Source of the DNA: Flavobacteriaceae bacterium
GTDB lineage: Bacteria; Bacteroidota; Bacteroidia; Flavobacteriales; Flavobacteriaceae
Reading direction: 5' to 3'
Assembly: GCA_016764435.1 (NCBI GenBank)
Contig: JAESRX010000009.1
Span: 16,452 to 80,451, forward strand
Length of the DNA stretch: 64,000 nt
Shown here: piece after piece, positions 30,264-39,133 of the stretch
How positions within the stretch are numbered: position 1 is the first letter of the stretch
Layout: each line of letters starts with the position of its first letter
Notes under the pieces: generated by a model
The model's input: only the letters and a program-made list of their open reading frames with translations
Database searches by the model: none
Told to the model about the DNA's origin: nothing
Position numbers and translations under genes: made by a program

Positions 30264-31358
30264 ATGAAAACAACGTTATCCCTATTCGTTTTTTTTCTTG
30301 CATTTAATGTTCTATTAAATGCACAAACCACCATACTAGATGCGGACACCCACCCTACTACGGGCACAAAGGACGCTTCGGAAGGAGATCATTATATTGG
30401 AGATCCTAGTGGCACTATATTTATCGGCCTTTCTACAGGCCTCTACCAACCTATTTACAAAACACTCGGCGAGTTTTTAGCCATTGGCAACAGCGCCGGA
30501 AATCAAACAATTTCAAATTTAGCGGATCCTGTGAATCCACAGGATGCTGCTACTAAAAATTATGTAGATTCTAAGTCTACAGGTATTTACAAAGGAGATG
30601 GAGCTTTAACAAATGATAGAATACTAAAAGGAGGAGGAGTAAATTTAACCTATAATAATCTTAGTATACAAAGCGTATCTGCAAATCAACTTAATATTAC
30701 TTCAACTGAAAACAATATTTTAAGCGCTTCTAATTCTATAAATCTAAATAGCAATACGAATATTATTGGCAATTTACATGTCAGCGGTATTTATTATGAT
30801 ACTAGCTTCGACCCCGGTATCAACGAACAACTTTTAAGCGCCACTGGAACAGGAACCAATTGGATTCCCGGAACTATTCCTGCTGCTACTCCGATAATGC
30901 ATTACACCAATAAAAGTTCTTTTAGTAACACGTGGGCGGATACAGGAGTAGAAGATATAACCAGTATAGAAATAACAACTACTGAAACTAGTATTTTTGA
31001 CATCAACTATAACTTTAATTTTTTCCGATTGATTGGGAAAGAAGTGGACAATAGAGCCGTTTATGTAAATATCACAGGAAGTGCAATAATAAATGCTCAA
31101 ATGATATCAACTACGAATATATATATGCTACAGAATGCTTCATCTAGTACAGTACTCTCTCCTACATTAAACTGTGATAAAATGTTCGAACTACCTGCCG
31201 GCACTTATACATTTACTCTTAAAACAGAAAGCGACATTGTTTATCCCTCCAGTCAAGACACTAGCGGAATAGACATTACAAGTATTAATGAATCTGGTAC
31301 AAATGATGACTATACAGGCTGGTCTTTTGAAATTTGTGTTACTCCTGTCTCCATTTAA
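30264..31358 (+). CDS. Modular secreted fibre-like protein (array gene 3)
   Basis: 364 residues. Signal peptide 1-21 (MKTTLSLFVFFLAFNVLLNAQ). Shared block at 38-63: ASEGDHYIGDPSG then IFIGLSTGLYQP. PQDAATKNYVDSK at 92-104 is the segment seen in many phage tail fibres. GDGALTNDRILKGG ... NLTY at 111-130 and IIGNLHVSGIY ... LLSATGTGTNWI at 167-201 follow. The C-terminal 155 residues are a beta-rich head ending YTGWSFEICVTPVSI, a pattern shared with the next three genes. The following gene starts 9 bases after the stop. No enzymatic motif was seen; surface binding or adhesion is inferred. Confidence 0.75.
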   Translation: MKTTLSLFVFFLAFNVLLNAQTTILDADTHPTTGTKDASEGDHYIGDPSGTIFIGLSTGLYQPIYKTLGEFLAIGNSAGNQTISNLADPVNPQDAATKNYVDSKSTGIYKGDGALTNDRILKGGGVNLTYNNLSIQSVSANQLNITSTENNILSASNSINLNSNTNIIGNLHVSGIYYDTSFDPGINEQLLSATGTGTNWIPGTIPAATPIMHYTNKSSFSNTWADTGVEDITSIEITTTETSIFDINYNFNFFRLIGKEVDNRAVYVNITGSAIINAQMISTTNIYMLQNASSSTVLSPTLNCDKMFELPAGTYTFTLKTESDIVYPSSQDTSGIDITSINESGTNDDYTGWSFEICVTPVSI

Positions 31359-31367
31359 AACACTGTT

Positions 31368-32507
31368 ATGAAACCCATATTCACTTTCGCTATTTTTATG
31401 ATACTTACTACTAGTATCAGTTGGGGGCAGACTCCCATTACAATCGTAGATAATTCTACTATAGTCACAAATACTACTGCAGCTGAAGGAGATTATTATA
31501 TAGGAGAAGCTCCCGTTTATCAGATTTATATAGGGTTAGCCAATGGAGAATACCAGCCTGTATACGATAAAAATCTCGCTCAGATTTTAACGATCAATAA
31601 TAGTGCAAACAATTTAACTATAATAAATATTTCAGATCCTGGAACTGAACTAATTGACGACCAAGATGCTGCTACTAAAAATTACGTAGACAATAATTTA
31701 GCGGGAACTATTTACTCAAACGATGGCACCTTAGCAGCTGTTCGTAATGTAGAAGGAGCTGCTTATGATTTAGCAGAAAAAAATATCGCAACCTATTCTA
31801 TTAAAGCAACGAATACTTCCTTAAACAGTAGTGAAAAAATTAACATATCCGCTGCCACAGCTATAAATTTTAATACCACTGACATTCATAATGCCATCTC
31901 GGTAAGGGGTAATTTTATTGATAGCAGTGGGGCCATAGGTATCGCAGGACAAGTCTTACGTTCCGACGGGACTAATACGGAGTGGGTCACTTCCAGTGCT
32001 ACTCCGAAAACCATTATTTTATACAGTAAAAAAAGCACGATTGCTGTTATTGAAACAAATCAAGACTATGAAGAATGGGCTGGAACATCACAAAATGGTC
32101 GTACCATAGTGAGTACCATAGATTTTACCATTACAGAAGAAAGTATTGTTAACATTAATTATAATTTTAGATATTTCAAGATTTCACATCAAGCGGCAGG
32201 AATGCGAAGAGCTTATTTAACAATTAGCGACCTAACAGATCCATTATTTCCGGTCATTATAGAAGACTATATATTACCCACAGTAACTTCTCCCATATAT
32301 TTACCTTCTGGAAAAACGAATTTTTGGATAAAAGGAACTAATAAAGCAAATAAAAATTATATCTATAACAACACTGGGAATTACAGGGTAGAACTTAGAA
32401 TTTCTGGCGATTTCAAAATAGGCACAGGACTGAACATTCCTGGCCCCAATAAATATAATTTCACAGGCTATACCTTTGATGTTTGTGTAACTCCAAAAAG
32501 TTTTTAA
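31368..32507 (+). CDS. Modular secreted fibre-like protein (array gene 4)
   Basis: 379 residues, signal peptide 1-21 ending SWGQ. TAAEGDYYIGEAP ... IYIGLANGEYQPVY (38-66) is the shared block, QDAATKNYVDNN at 99-110, SNDGTLAAVRNVEG at 117-130, then VRGNFIDSSG ... VLRSDGTNTEWV at 179-207. The C-terminal head has SIVNINYNFRYFKI in the middle and ends YNFTGYTFDVCVTPKSF. Relative to array gene 3 the middle carries different sequence of similar length. It lies 9 bases after gene 3 and 2 bases before gene 5, so the three form a tight operon. Confidence 0.75.
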   Translation: MKPIFTFAIFMILTTSISWGQTPITIVDNSTIVTNTTAAEGDYYIGEAPVYQIYIGLANGEYQPVYDKNLAQILTINNSANNLTIINISDPGTELIDDQDAATKNYVDNNLAGTIYSNDGTLAAVRNVEGAAYDLAEKNIATYSIKATNTSLNSSEKINISAATAINFNTTDIHNAISVRGNFIDSSGAIGIAGQVLRSDGTNTEWVTSSATPKTIILYSKKSTIAVIETNQDYEEWAGTSQNGRTIVSTIDFTITEESIVNINYNFRYFKISHQAAGMRRAYLTISDLTDPLFPVIIEDYILPTVTSPIYLPSGKTNFWIKGTNKANKNYIYNNTGNYRVELRISGDFKIGTGLNIPGPNKYNFTGYTFDVCVTPKSF

Positions 32508-32509
32508 GC

Positions 32510-33664
32510 ATGACAAACATTCTCCATTACATCATATCATCAAAGAAATTCTTATTGAATTTAATGATTTTTACAGCTAGTTTACTTTCTTGTTATGGAC
32601 AAGGTATTGTTACGCCAATAAACACCGCTACTTTGGCATTAAATAATGCATCAGAAGGCGACTATTTTATAGGAACAGAAAATCCTGTCGGATTAATTTA
32701 TCTCGGATTACAAAACGGTACATACCAACCTCTTTTTACAAATGGTCTTTCTGAAATAATAAATTTTAATAACAATGCAGACGCTAATAGAATAATTGAG
32801 CTCCCCCCCCCTATAAGTCCACAAGATATTGCTACAAAACTATATGTAGATAGTAAATCCGCAGAAAGTATATATGCGGCTAATGGCAGCCTAACATCTC
32901 ATAGAATCCTTAATGGTATGAATTTTAATTTAACCTATGAAAATATAGCCCTCTATACAAATAAAACAATCACTTATAATCTTACAGCTACTAACGATAT
33001 TAATTTTAGCGCTGGGGTAAAAAACATATTAAAAAGTAGTACAAACGTTACTGGTAACATTGCTATTAGCGGTATCTATCTAGACAGCGATGGAAACCCA
33101 GGTACTCAAGGCCAGTTATTAAGTTCCACAAACATAGGCACCAAATGGATTACCTCCAGCGTTTCACCAAAGACCATCCAATATTACACCTCAGAAAGTG
33201 CTAAAACATATCCTGCTCCTGAGTACTTCTTTGAGACATGGCCGATTTCAAGTACAACCGTAGGTCAAACACATTCCATTATTATAACAGAAAAAAGTAT
33301 TTTAAGTTTCAATTATACGTTTACTTTTTTTATTGACCCAAATTATCAAGAAGGAAATAGAATTACTTATGTTAATGTAAAAAACCCGGATGGGACAATT
33401 GCGTTTGATCATTTGTCACTTCATAGAAATACTCCTTTAAAAAGTGTAAAAAACGACAATAATGCGACTGCTTATCTAGGAACAAATTACGGTTCAAAAA
33501 AAGTGGTACTTACAACTCCTGGAATCTACACGATTGAATTAATAACTTTAGGAGACATGCCAGTTTATACAGGGAGTAATGATTTCGATGCAAATATTGT
33601 AAATGCATTATATAATAATACAGGCTGGAATTTTGATATTACCATAATCCCTCAACAAATTTAA
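32510..33664 (+). CDS. Modular secreted fibre-like protein with C9 tract (array gene 5)
   Basis: 384 residues from the ATG at 32510, two bases after the previous stop; an in-frame ATG at 32483 would overlap gene 4 and extend the signal peptide. NASEGDYFIGTENP ... IYLGLQNGTYQPLF is the shared block. Codons 98-101 contain nine consecutive C (32803-32811), encoding Leu-Pro-Pro-Pro immediately before SPQDIATKLYVDSK. NGSLTSHRILNGMNFNLTYEN, TGNIAISGIYLDSDGNPG and a head with FNYTFTFFI ... YNNTGWNFDITIIPQQI follow. Gain or loss of one C would truncate the protein at about a quarter of its length. An orphan head fragment lies directly downstream. Confidence 0.75.
   Translation: MTNILHYIISSKKFLLNLMIFTASLLSCYGQGIVTPINTATLALNNASEGDYFIGTENPVGLIYLGLQNGTYQPLFTNGLSEIINFNNNADANRIIELPPPISPQDIATKLYVDSKSAESIYAANGSLTSHRILNGMNFNLTYENIALYTNKTITYNLTATNDINFSAGVKNILKSSTNVTGNIAISGIYLDSDGNPGTQGQLLSSTNIGTKWITSSVSPKTIQYYTSESAKTYPAPEYFFETWPISSTTVGQTHSIIITEKSILSFNYTFTFFIDPNYQEGNRITYVNVKNPDGTIAFDHLSLHRNTPLKSVKNDNNATAYLGTNYGSKKVVLTTPGIYTIELITLGDMPVYTGSNDFDANIVNALYNNTGWNFDITIIPQQI
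32803..32811 (+). repeat. Homopolymeric C9 tract inside a surface-protein gene
   Basis: Nine consecutive C in an otherwise AT-rich gene, positioned in a linker between two conserved modules. Tracts of this kind in surface genes are classic sites of slipped-strand mispairing. Confidence 0.8.
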
Positions 33665-33672
33665 TTACCTAA

Positions 33673-33810
33673 CAACCATCAACAACAGACACAGAAGGAA
33701 ACTTCCCTATACAGTCTGGAAGTAATAGTTTCAACTCCAGTGTTACGCAAGCCCCCTACAACTTCACCGGGTGGAATTTCAATGTTTCCATCACCCCAAA
33801 AAGCATCTAA
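33673..33810 (+). pseudogene. Orphan C-terminal head fragment of an array protein
   Basis: A 46-codon open frame, without a start codon and preceded at once by TAA, encodes a tail ending YNFTGWNFNVSITPKSI. This is the same ending as array genes 3-6 (for example YNFTGYTFDVCVTPKSF in gene 4). It begins 9 bases after the stop of gene 5. It is either the relic of a deleted paralogue or a silent cassette that could be recombined onto gene 5. Confidence 0.75.
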
Positions 33811-34276
33811 ACCCCTCTTTTTCACCAAACTCAACACCTGTTTTTTCAATCAAAAAAACATGACGAAACACAGTTTTACGCGTAATTTTTACCTAAAAAA
33901 GAAGGATAAAAACACCTTTATATTTTTGCTTATACGGAAATATATCGTAATCAACTGAAAACAATATAGTTACACCTATTACCCTAGTAACATAATAGGC
34001 ATAAAAAATGAACAAAAGTTACATAGCAGTATTCCTATAATTCCTATATTTGCTATGACCCAAATGTATTTTCATAGACCTGTTTAGAAATAACCCTGCA
34101 TTTTATTTCATCTGGATATTATACGGAATGATGGCCACCGCTATCACTTTGTATTTTAACGATGAATAAACGCAAGGATAAGGCCTTCGAGACGAGCTAC
34201 ATGCAGGTTAAAAAAAAATTGATAGTATAACACCCCAAATAAAATCACTACATTTTTTAGGGAAAATCTAGTACGT
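33811..34276 (+). other. Non-coding stretch upstream of array gene 6
   Basis: No credible gene. Two -7-like boxes are present, TATTTTTG at 33921-33928 and TATATTTG at 34045-34052, the latter about 225 bases ahead of array gene 6. No further fibre fragments were found by reading all three plus-strand frames. Confidence 0.5.
34045..34052 (+). promoter_or_regulatory. Candidate -7 promoter box for array gene 6
   Basis: TATATTTG matches TAnnTTTG. If used, the leader would be about 220 bases, unusually long for this genome. No -33 TTG at ideal spacing. Confidence 0.35.
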
Positions 34277-35581
34277 ATGAAAAAGTTATTAATAATGTCG
34301 ATACTTCTGTTAGGGACAGAGTTCGCATTAGCACAAAATTTTATTACAGATAGCGAAGTTGGTGACCTCACAGCATCAGAAGGAGACTTATATGAAGCCA
34401 CTCCAAGTGGTACCGTATATATTGGCTTGGCCAATGGAGCCTATCACGCCATCGCAAAAGGAAATATCTATACTGATGATGGAGTATTGACAGGAAATAG
34501 AATTATTAATGGAACTGGTAACTTCAATGTGAAATTTGAAGCACTCGATCATTTCGATGTTTACACAAAAGGTGAGATTAGATTAACGGCAGATACTTAC
34601 ACCATCCTCTCTGGGAAAGCTGGAATTATCATGAACCAAAAAGTTCAGTTTATTGGTGCTCTTACAGATAAAGATTGGGAATCTGGTACACTGGGCCAAA
34701 TCTTAAGCTCCACTGGCACAAATATCAAATGGATAGATAATCCAAGCGGAAAATCCATTTACACTCACGGTGGCACTTTAACTAGTGACCGTGAGCTTTT
34801 AGGGGCTTCCTATAATTTATCCTTTGAAAATGTTCGTAATTTCAACACCAATGTAATCAATAGATTGAGTAAAAGCTTGTCTTCTCAGTTCTTAGCCACC
34901 AATAAAATTGAATTAAAATCAAGTGCTGGGAATGTAGAAATAGCGGCTCCTTTAGGTATTGAACTTCAGAACAACACATCCGTAACTGGAAACCTCTCTG
35001 TAACAGGAAGCTATAGCGACAGCAGTACCGACACCGGTAATACAGGAGACATACTATCCTCTACGGGGACAGCTACTGGAACGGACTGGCATCCACTTAT
35101 TAGTACAGACCCGAAGAATGCCGTGACCATGGGAACTGACAAAGGCGTTTTTGTTAAAAAAAATACCATTAAGTTTCTCTCTAAAGAAAGTACAAAACAC
35201 GAAAATTGGGGTATTAAACCTTCGAATAATGAAGACCGTGTAGCATCCCATACTGTAACCCTTGAAGTAGCAAGTATTGTCAATATAAATTACATATTTA
35301 CCTTTGAAAGAACCAATGGTACTACCGGAGCATTCCGTACGGTCCATATAGACATCTCTGGAGACATCATAAAAACAAGCCAGATGAGTACCTTGACAAA
35401 CACCTTTGGCACATCAGAAAGATGGGGTACCTGTGCGGCTAGCCGTAGTTTTAAACTAGCCCCTGGAGAGTATACCTTTTCTATGAACACCTATGGAAGT
35501 CATCCATGTACTACAGAAGCACAAAATGACCTCATGTACGGCTGGAGTTTCGATATTACAGCTACTCCCCTCAACGAATAG
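34277..35581 (+). CDS. Modular secreted fibre-like protein with duplicated middle (array gene 6)
   Basis: 434 residues with signal peptide 1-20 (ends LAQ). TASEGDLYEATPSG ... VYIGLANGAYHAI is the shared block. The middle unit occurs twice: IYTDDGVLTGNRIINGTG ... GQILSSTGTNIKWI (about 64-153) and IYTHGGTLTSDRELLGAS ... GDILSSTGTATGTDWH (about 160-275), an internal duplication. The DAATKNYVD segment is missing. The head contains SIVNINYIFTFER and ends YGWSFDITATPLNE, as in array genes 3-5. Two Cys in the head (GTCAASRS and SHPCTTEA) could form a disulfide. It stands alone, with long gaps either side. Confidence 0.75.
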   Translation: MKKLLIMSILLLGTEFALAQNFITDSEVGDLTASEGDLYEATPSGTVYIGLANGAYHAIAKGNIYTDDGVLTGNRIINGTGNFNVKFEALDHFDVYTKGEIRLTADTYTILSGKAGIIMNQKVQFIGALTDKDWESGTLGQILSSTGTNIKWIDNPSGKSIYTHGGTLTSDRELLGASYNLSFENVRNFNTNVINRLSKSLSSQFLATNKIELKSSAGNVEIAAPLGIELQNNTSVTGNLSVTGSYSDSSTDTGNTGDILSSTGTATGTDWHPLISTDPKNAVTMGTDKGVFVKKNTIKFLSKESTKHENWGIKPSNNEDRVASHTVTLEVASIVNINYIFTFERTNGTTGAFRTVHIDISGDIIKTSQMSTLTNTFGTSERWGTCAASRSFKLAPGEYTFSMNTYGSHPCTTEAQNDLMYGWSFDITATPLNE

Positions 35582-35966
35582 GAACAGCGAAAGAGTCCAC
35601 TGCCTACAATCTTAGAGTCTTGTTTTTAATCATTCTAGAAGACAGCACTCGCTCATATCGCATTTTCAAATTCATAAACGTCATTTCAGTAAAACCCGTT
35701 CTTATGTTGCCTATTTATACCTGAATTCCATAAACCGCCGCATGCCTTTATTGCGGTACGCCTAAAAAGCAATCCATTTTACCCTAGCTAATAATGCTAT
35801 TTTCTCCTGTTTTATATTCCTATAAAACCAGCAGAAACACCGCTCAATACAAAAAACACAGTCCCATTCATTGGATCGGTTTTATCAAAAAGTTAAAGCT
35901 GCCTAAAGTAACAACAGTCCCCACAAAAAAATGACACAATACACTATTTCACTACGCTTAAACAAC
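35582..35966 (+). other. Non-coding stretch upstream of array gene 7
   Basis: About 380 bases with no reading frame, terminator or -7 box that I can support. A short imperfect dyad (CCGCCGCATG ... TTGCGGTACG) occurs near 35735-35760. Confidence 0.5.
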
Positions 35967-37547
35967 ATGTCTAAATACCTTTGCATCCTTGTTTTCTTGT
36001 TCCTTCTAACGTTTCATATGCATGGACAAACAATGATATTTGACAACGACATTAAAAACAATACAGCATCCGAAGGAGATTTATACAGGCACCATAAAAG
36101 CAATGTGATTTACATAGGGCTCAGTGATGGAAGCTACCATCCTATTCTTACAAATCTACAGGAAATATTAGCGCAAGCCAATGATGCTGCCAGTAAAAAA
36201 ATAACAAATCTAGGAACACCTTTAAAACCAAAAGATGCAGCGACTAAGGAATATGTAGATAAATTAACTAGTGGCACCAACTGGCTAATAGTCGGGAATG
36301 CCCCTACAAATACTTTTAGTTTTCTAGGAACCACTAACGATGTTAAAATGCAAATACGTTCTAACAATCTTCCAATGTTAGAATTTGGAAGAAGAAAAAC
36401 ACTGGGACTTGTGCAACCTTTTCCAGACTATGAAACTGGAGACCAACCTTTAGTCCTTTTAAATGGAGATGGAAATACCGCAGCCTTACAATTCACTGCC
36501 TCAGAAGCCTCTTTTTACAAGCCTATGTTTTTTACCACCCCTAATGGAAACTTTCGTTTAAAAGGAAGCTCAGGAAAATCAGACTTCTTTGAAATAGGAT
36601 CTGCGGGTCCTGACAATGAAGGGCGCTTAGAATTTATTATAGGTGATGATGGCGCCGAACCTATAATATTTAAACGCTATGATTTTAGAAACGGAAAATT
36701 CTATCAAGAATTTTTCAGAGTCCAAGGAAGTGACAATACTGCCAATGCTAAAACCAGGTTCGGAATTAATATAAACACCACTCATAAACCTATAGTTCCC
36801 GGCTACAAAGATAACGCCAATTTAGGGTATAATATCGCAAACTCCACCCTACAAGTAAATGGATCCATCTCACTAAGTATTATAAAAACCACAAGAAATT
36901 TAACCCTAACAGAGGAGCATCACACCATCATCATAAATGAAAATCATAGGATAAGGCTTCCAAATGCCAGCACTTCCAAAGGGAGAAATTACATCCTAAA
37001 AAACACTACTAATAACACCATAACTATTAGTAATTACAAAGACGCATCAGGGGAAAATAGTACAAAAATTTCTCCTAAGACAATCTTATTTATACAAAGT
37101 GATGGTAGCAATTGGCAACAAATCAATAATTCCAATACTTCCAGCAGTACTGTTTCTACACTTAACGTTACAAAAGAAACTATAGGCTATGTATTTGCCG
37201 CTTCTTATGTTCATCTTAACGGAAGTAATGACAAACACAATATAAATGTAACGCACGCTAGTATTAAAAGAGAGGAAAAAGGTGTTTACAATATCCAATT
37301 TTCAACTCACCATCCAAACGGTATGTATTATGACATTAGCCATAGTAACTATTCAATCATAAAAGGAATTGTAACACAAATTTCAAATAGATCCAGGAAT
37401 GGATTCAACATTTCATTCTTTAAGCCAACCTATCAAAATGCTAAGAAAAAAAAGCCTGGAAAATTAGTATACGTCCCTATTGATTTGGATTGGACCTTTA
37501 ACGTTTCCGCTACAAAAGAAGTCGTAACCAATATCAGTTTTAAGTAA
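35967..37547 (+). CDS. Modular secreted fibre-like protein with a different head (array gene 7)
   Basis: 526 residues from the ATG at 35967, which gives a clean signal peptide MSKYLCILVFLFLLTFHMHGQ; the in-frame ATG at 35931 would add 12 polar residues. TASEGDLYRHH ... VIYIGLSDGSYHPIL is the shared block and PKDAATKEYVDKL follows. The central 300 residues differ from the other members and include SSTVSTLNVTKETIG. The C-terminus (KREEKGVYNIQFSTHHPNG ...) resembles tail-fibre tip domains of the type VYNIQF-T-x-P-x-x-x-Y, unlike the GWSFDI heads of array genes 3-6. It supports head replacement on a common N-terminus. Confidence 0.72.
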   Translation: MSKYLCILVFLFLLTFHMHGQTMIFDNDIKNNTASEGDLYRHHKSNVIYIGLSDGSYHPILTNLQEILAQANDAASKKITNLGTPLKPKDAATKEYVDKLTSGTNWLIVGNAPTNTFSFLGTTNDVKMQIRSNNLPMLEFGRRKTLGLVQPFPDYETGDQPLVLLNGDGNTAALQFTASEASFYKPMFFTTPNGNFRLKGSSGKSDFFEIGSAGPDNEGRLEFIIGDDGAEPIIFKRYDFRNGKFYQEFFRVQGSDNTANAKTRFGININTTHKPIVPGYKDNANLGYNIANSTLQVNGSISLSIIKTTRNLTLTEEHHTIIINENHRIRLPNASTSKGRNYILKNTTNNTITISNYKDASGENSTKISPKTILFIQSDGSNWQQINNSNTSSSTVSTLNVTKETIGYVFAASYVHLNGSNDKHNINVTHASIKREEKGVYNIQFSTHHPNGMYYDISHSNYSIIKGIVTQISNRSRNGFNISFFKPTYQNAKKKKPGKLVYVPIDLDWTFNVSATKEVVTNISFK

Positions 37548-37942
37548 CAGGCGCTGTTTCGTGTCTAAAATTAAATTCACTCCACACTTTACACACAGAC
37601 TTCTCTCTTAAGAGCATCAAATGATAAGGTTCAACACAGAACAAATAAATAGTATTTCTACTTCAGAAGAAAGACGAGGAAGAAGGCCCTTCATACACTC
37701 GGATATATAGGTACAACCAGCGTTTATAAATTCACAATGATTACTGTAGGCTAGACAATAAAATCAAAAACTCAAACAGGTGAATTCTACGGATGCACGA
37801 TGACATGTCACCGCTCCCTTGAGTTTTATAATTATACGCAAGAGGTGATTCTCTCAAATTCTTAAAAATCAATATTATTTCATACCTTTGCCCCTTATAA
37901 CTACGGTTTTAATTGCTACCAATCCGTTATACATCATTTGCT
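37548..37942 (+). other. Non-coding stretch upstream of array gene 8
   Basis: No credible gene. AAAACTCAA at 37767-37775 pairs with TTGAGTTTT at 37819-37827 around a 43-base loop that itself holds GGTGA/TCACC, so it is a possible terminator of array gene 7. The -7 box of gene 8 lies at its right end. Confidence 0.45.
37883..37890 (+). promoter_or_regulatory. -7 promoter box for array gene 8
   Basis: TACCTTTG matches TAnnTTTG. Transcription should begin near 37895, about 48 bases ahead of the chosen ATG at 37943. Confidence 0.55.
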
Positions 37943-38830
37943 ATGAAAAAAACAGTACTACTTGTGCTCCTTCTTTGGGGGTGCCTGAGCATTGCTCAAA
38001 ACACCATACCCGACAGTCAAACCTCTACGAATACCGCCGCTGAGGGTGATATTTACATTGGAGTTCCCAGTGGAAACATCTATCTAGGATTGAGTAATGG
38101 CGTGTACCATTCCCTCAATTTTAATATAGCCACTACTAATTTGTACACCACAGATGGAACTATTCCAAACAACCGAGTCGTTACAGGAAATCCCTCTAGC
38201 TATTTATGGTTTAATAATTTTAAGGAATTTTACATAAATGCCTCTTCTGTAATCAGACTGGCCTCTGATTCTAATATTCAACTCGAAGCCAGTAATTACA
38301 TCCGTCTGGTCGCCGACATCGGTATTCGGTTACAAGGAAACACCACGGCTTTAAAGGATTTCATCCTAAAAGAACGCCTCGTTGACGGCACCTTTAGTAG
38401 TGGAAGTCCTGGAGATATCCTTAGCTCCACAGGAGCAGCGACCAAATGGATACCAAAAAATGCGCTCATAAGTACAGATGACACGAATAGTATTACCACA
38501 GGAACCGATCAAGGTCTTTATTATGAAAACCCGATAAAAGCCTATGGAAAAATAACAGCCTCCGGTCCGGCCGCTAAAATAATAGGAGCGCTGAGCAGTA
38601 GGATTTCTAGAGGACAATATCAAATTATATTTACCACGCCTTTTTCACACAATAACTACACCATACAATTGGCTCAAAAAAGCAGGAATGGTCAGGGAAA
38701 TGACGATCCAGGTATTGCTTATTACGACCAAACCAATACCGGGTTTAAAGTGAGAATTGGTGACAATGATAATGGTGGATCGGACCGAAATAAATTTGAT
38801 TCCGAATTTATGTTCACCGTCATGGACTAA
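37943..38830 (+). CDS. Modular secreted fibre-like protein with tail-fibre tip (array gene 8)
   Basis: 295 residues from the ATG at 37943, which opens a normal signal peptide (MKKTVLLVLLLWGCLSIAQ); an upstream in-frame ATG at 37913 adds ten residues and spoils it. TAAEGDIYIGVPSG ... IYLGLSNGVYHSL is the shared block. TTDGTIPNNRVVTGNPS and GDILSSTGAATKWIP are middle modules. The last 95 residues (AYGKITASG ... RISRGQYQIIFTTPFSHNNYTIQL ... TGFKVRIGDND) have the spacing of phage tail-fibre C-terminal tips, a third head type beside the C1q-like and the GWSFDI heads. Confidence 0.73.
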   Translation: MKKTVLLVLLLWGCLSIAQNTIPDSQTSTNTAAEGDIYIGVPSGNIYLGLSNGVYHSLNFNIATTNLYTTDGTIPNNRVVTGNPSSYLWFNNFKEFYINASSVIRLASDSNIQLEASNYIRLVADIGIRLQGNTTALKDFILKERLVDGTFSSGSPGDILSSTGAATKWIPKNALISTDDTNSITTGTDQGLYYENPIKAYGKITASGPAAKIIGALSSRISRGQYQIIFTTPFSHNNYTIQLAQKSRNGQGNDDPGIAYYDQTNTGFKVRIGDNDNGGSDRNKFDSEFMFTVMD

Positions 38831-39133
38831 AAATAAACGGGGTTTCCTCCTAGCCATATAACTCCACATTTAAAGGGCTAAAAACGGAGACTTTACAATA
38901 CATAAGAAAACAACCTACAGTAGCGGGCAAAAAACTCTCTGACATTCTTTTAAAAAAACCCGATCATTACGGAGAAGCTCCAGCCTTCCATTGTTTAAAA
39001 CAAACAGAGTGTAACTATTTAGATAAAAAAAGCGTACTTTTGTAGCTGTAATGTGTTACTAATAATTGTTTTATAGAGAAATAATTCGATACATACATTT
39101 TAAAAGTAACCTATTTTTACCCCCGTATTAAGG
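38831..39133 (+). other. Non-coding stretch upstream of the type B protein
   Basis: About 300 bases without a gene. It holds the promoter of the following gene at 39025-39042 and nothing else I can support. Confidence 0.5.
39025..39042 (+). promoter_or_regulatory. -7 box in AAAAAAAGCG context for the type B protein gene
   Basis: TACTTTTG at 39035-39042 is directly preceded by AAAAAAAGCG, the same context as at 26960-26976. It implies a leader of about 85 bases. Confidence 0.5.
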
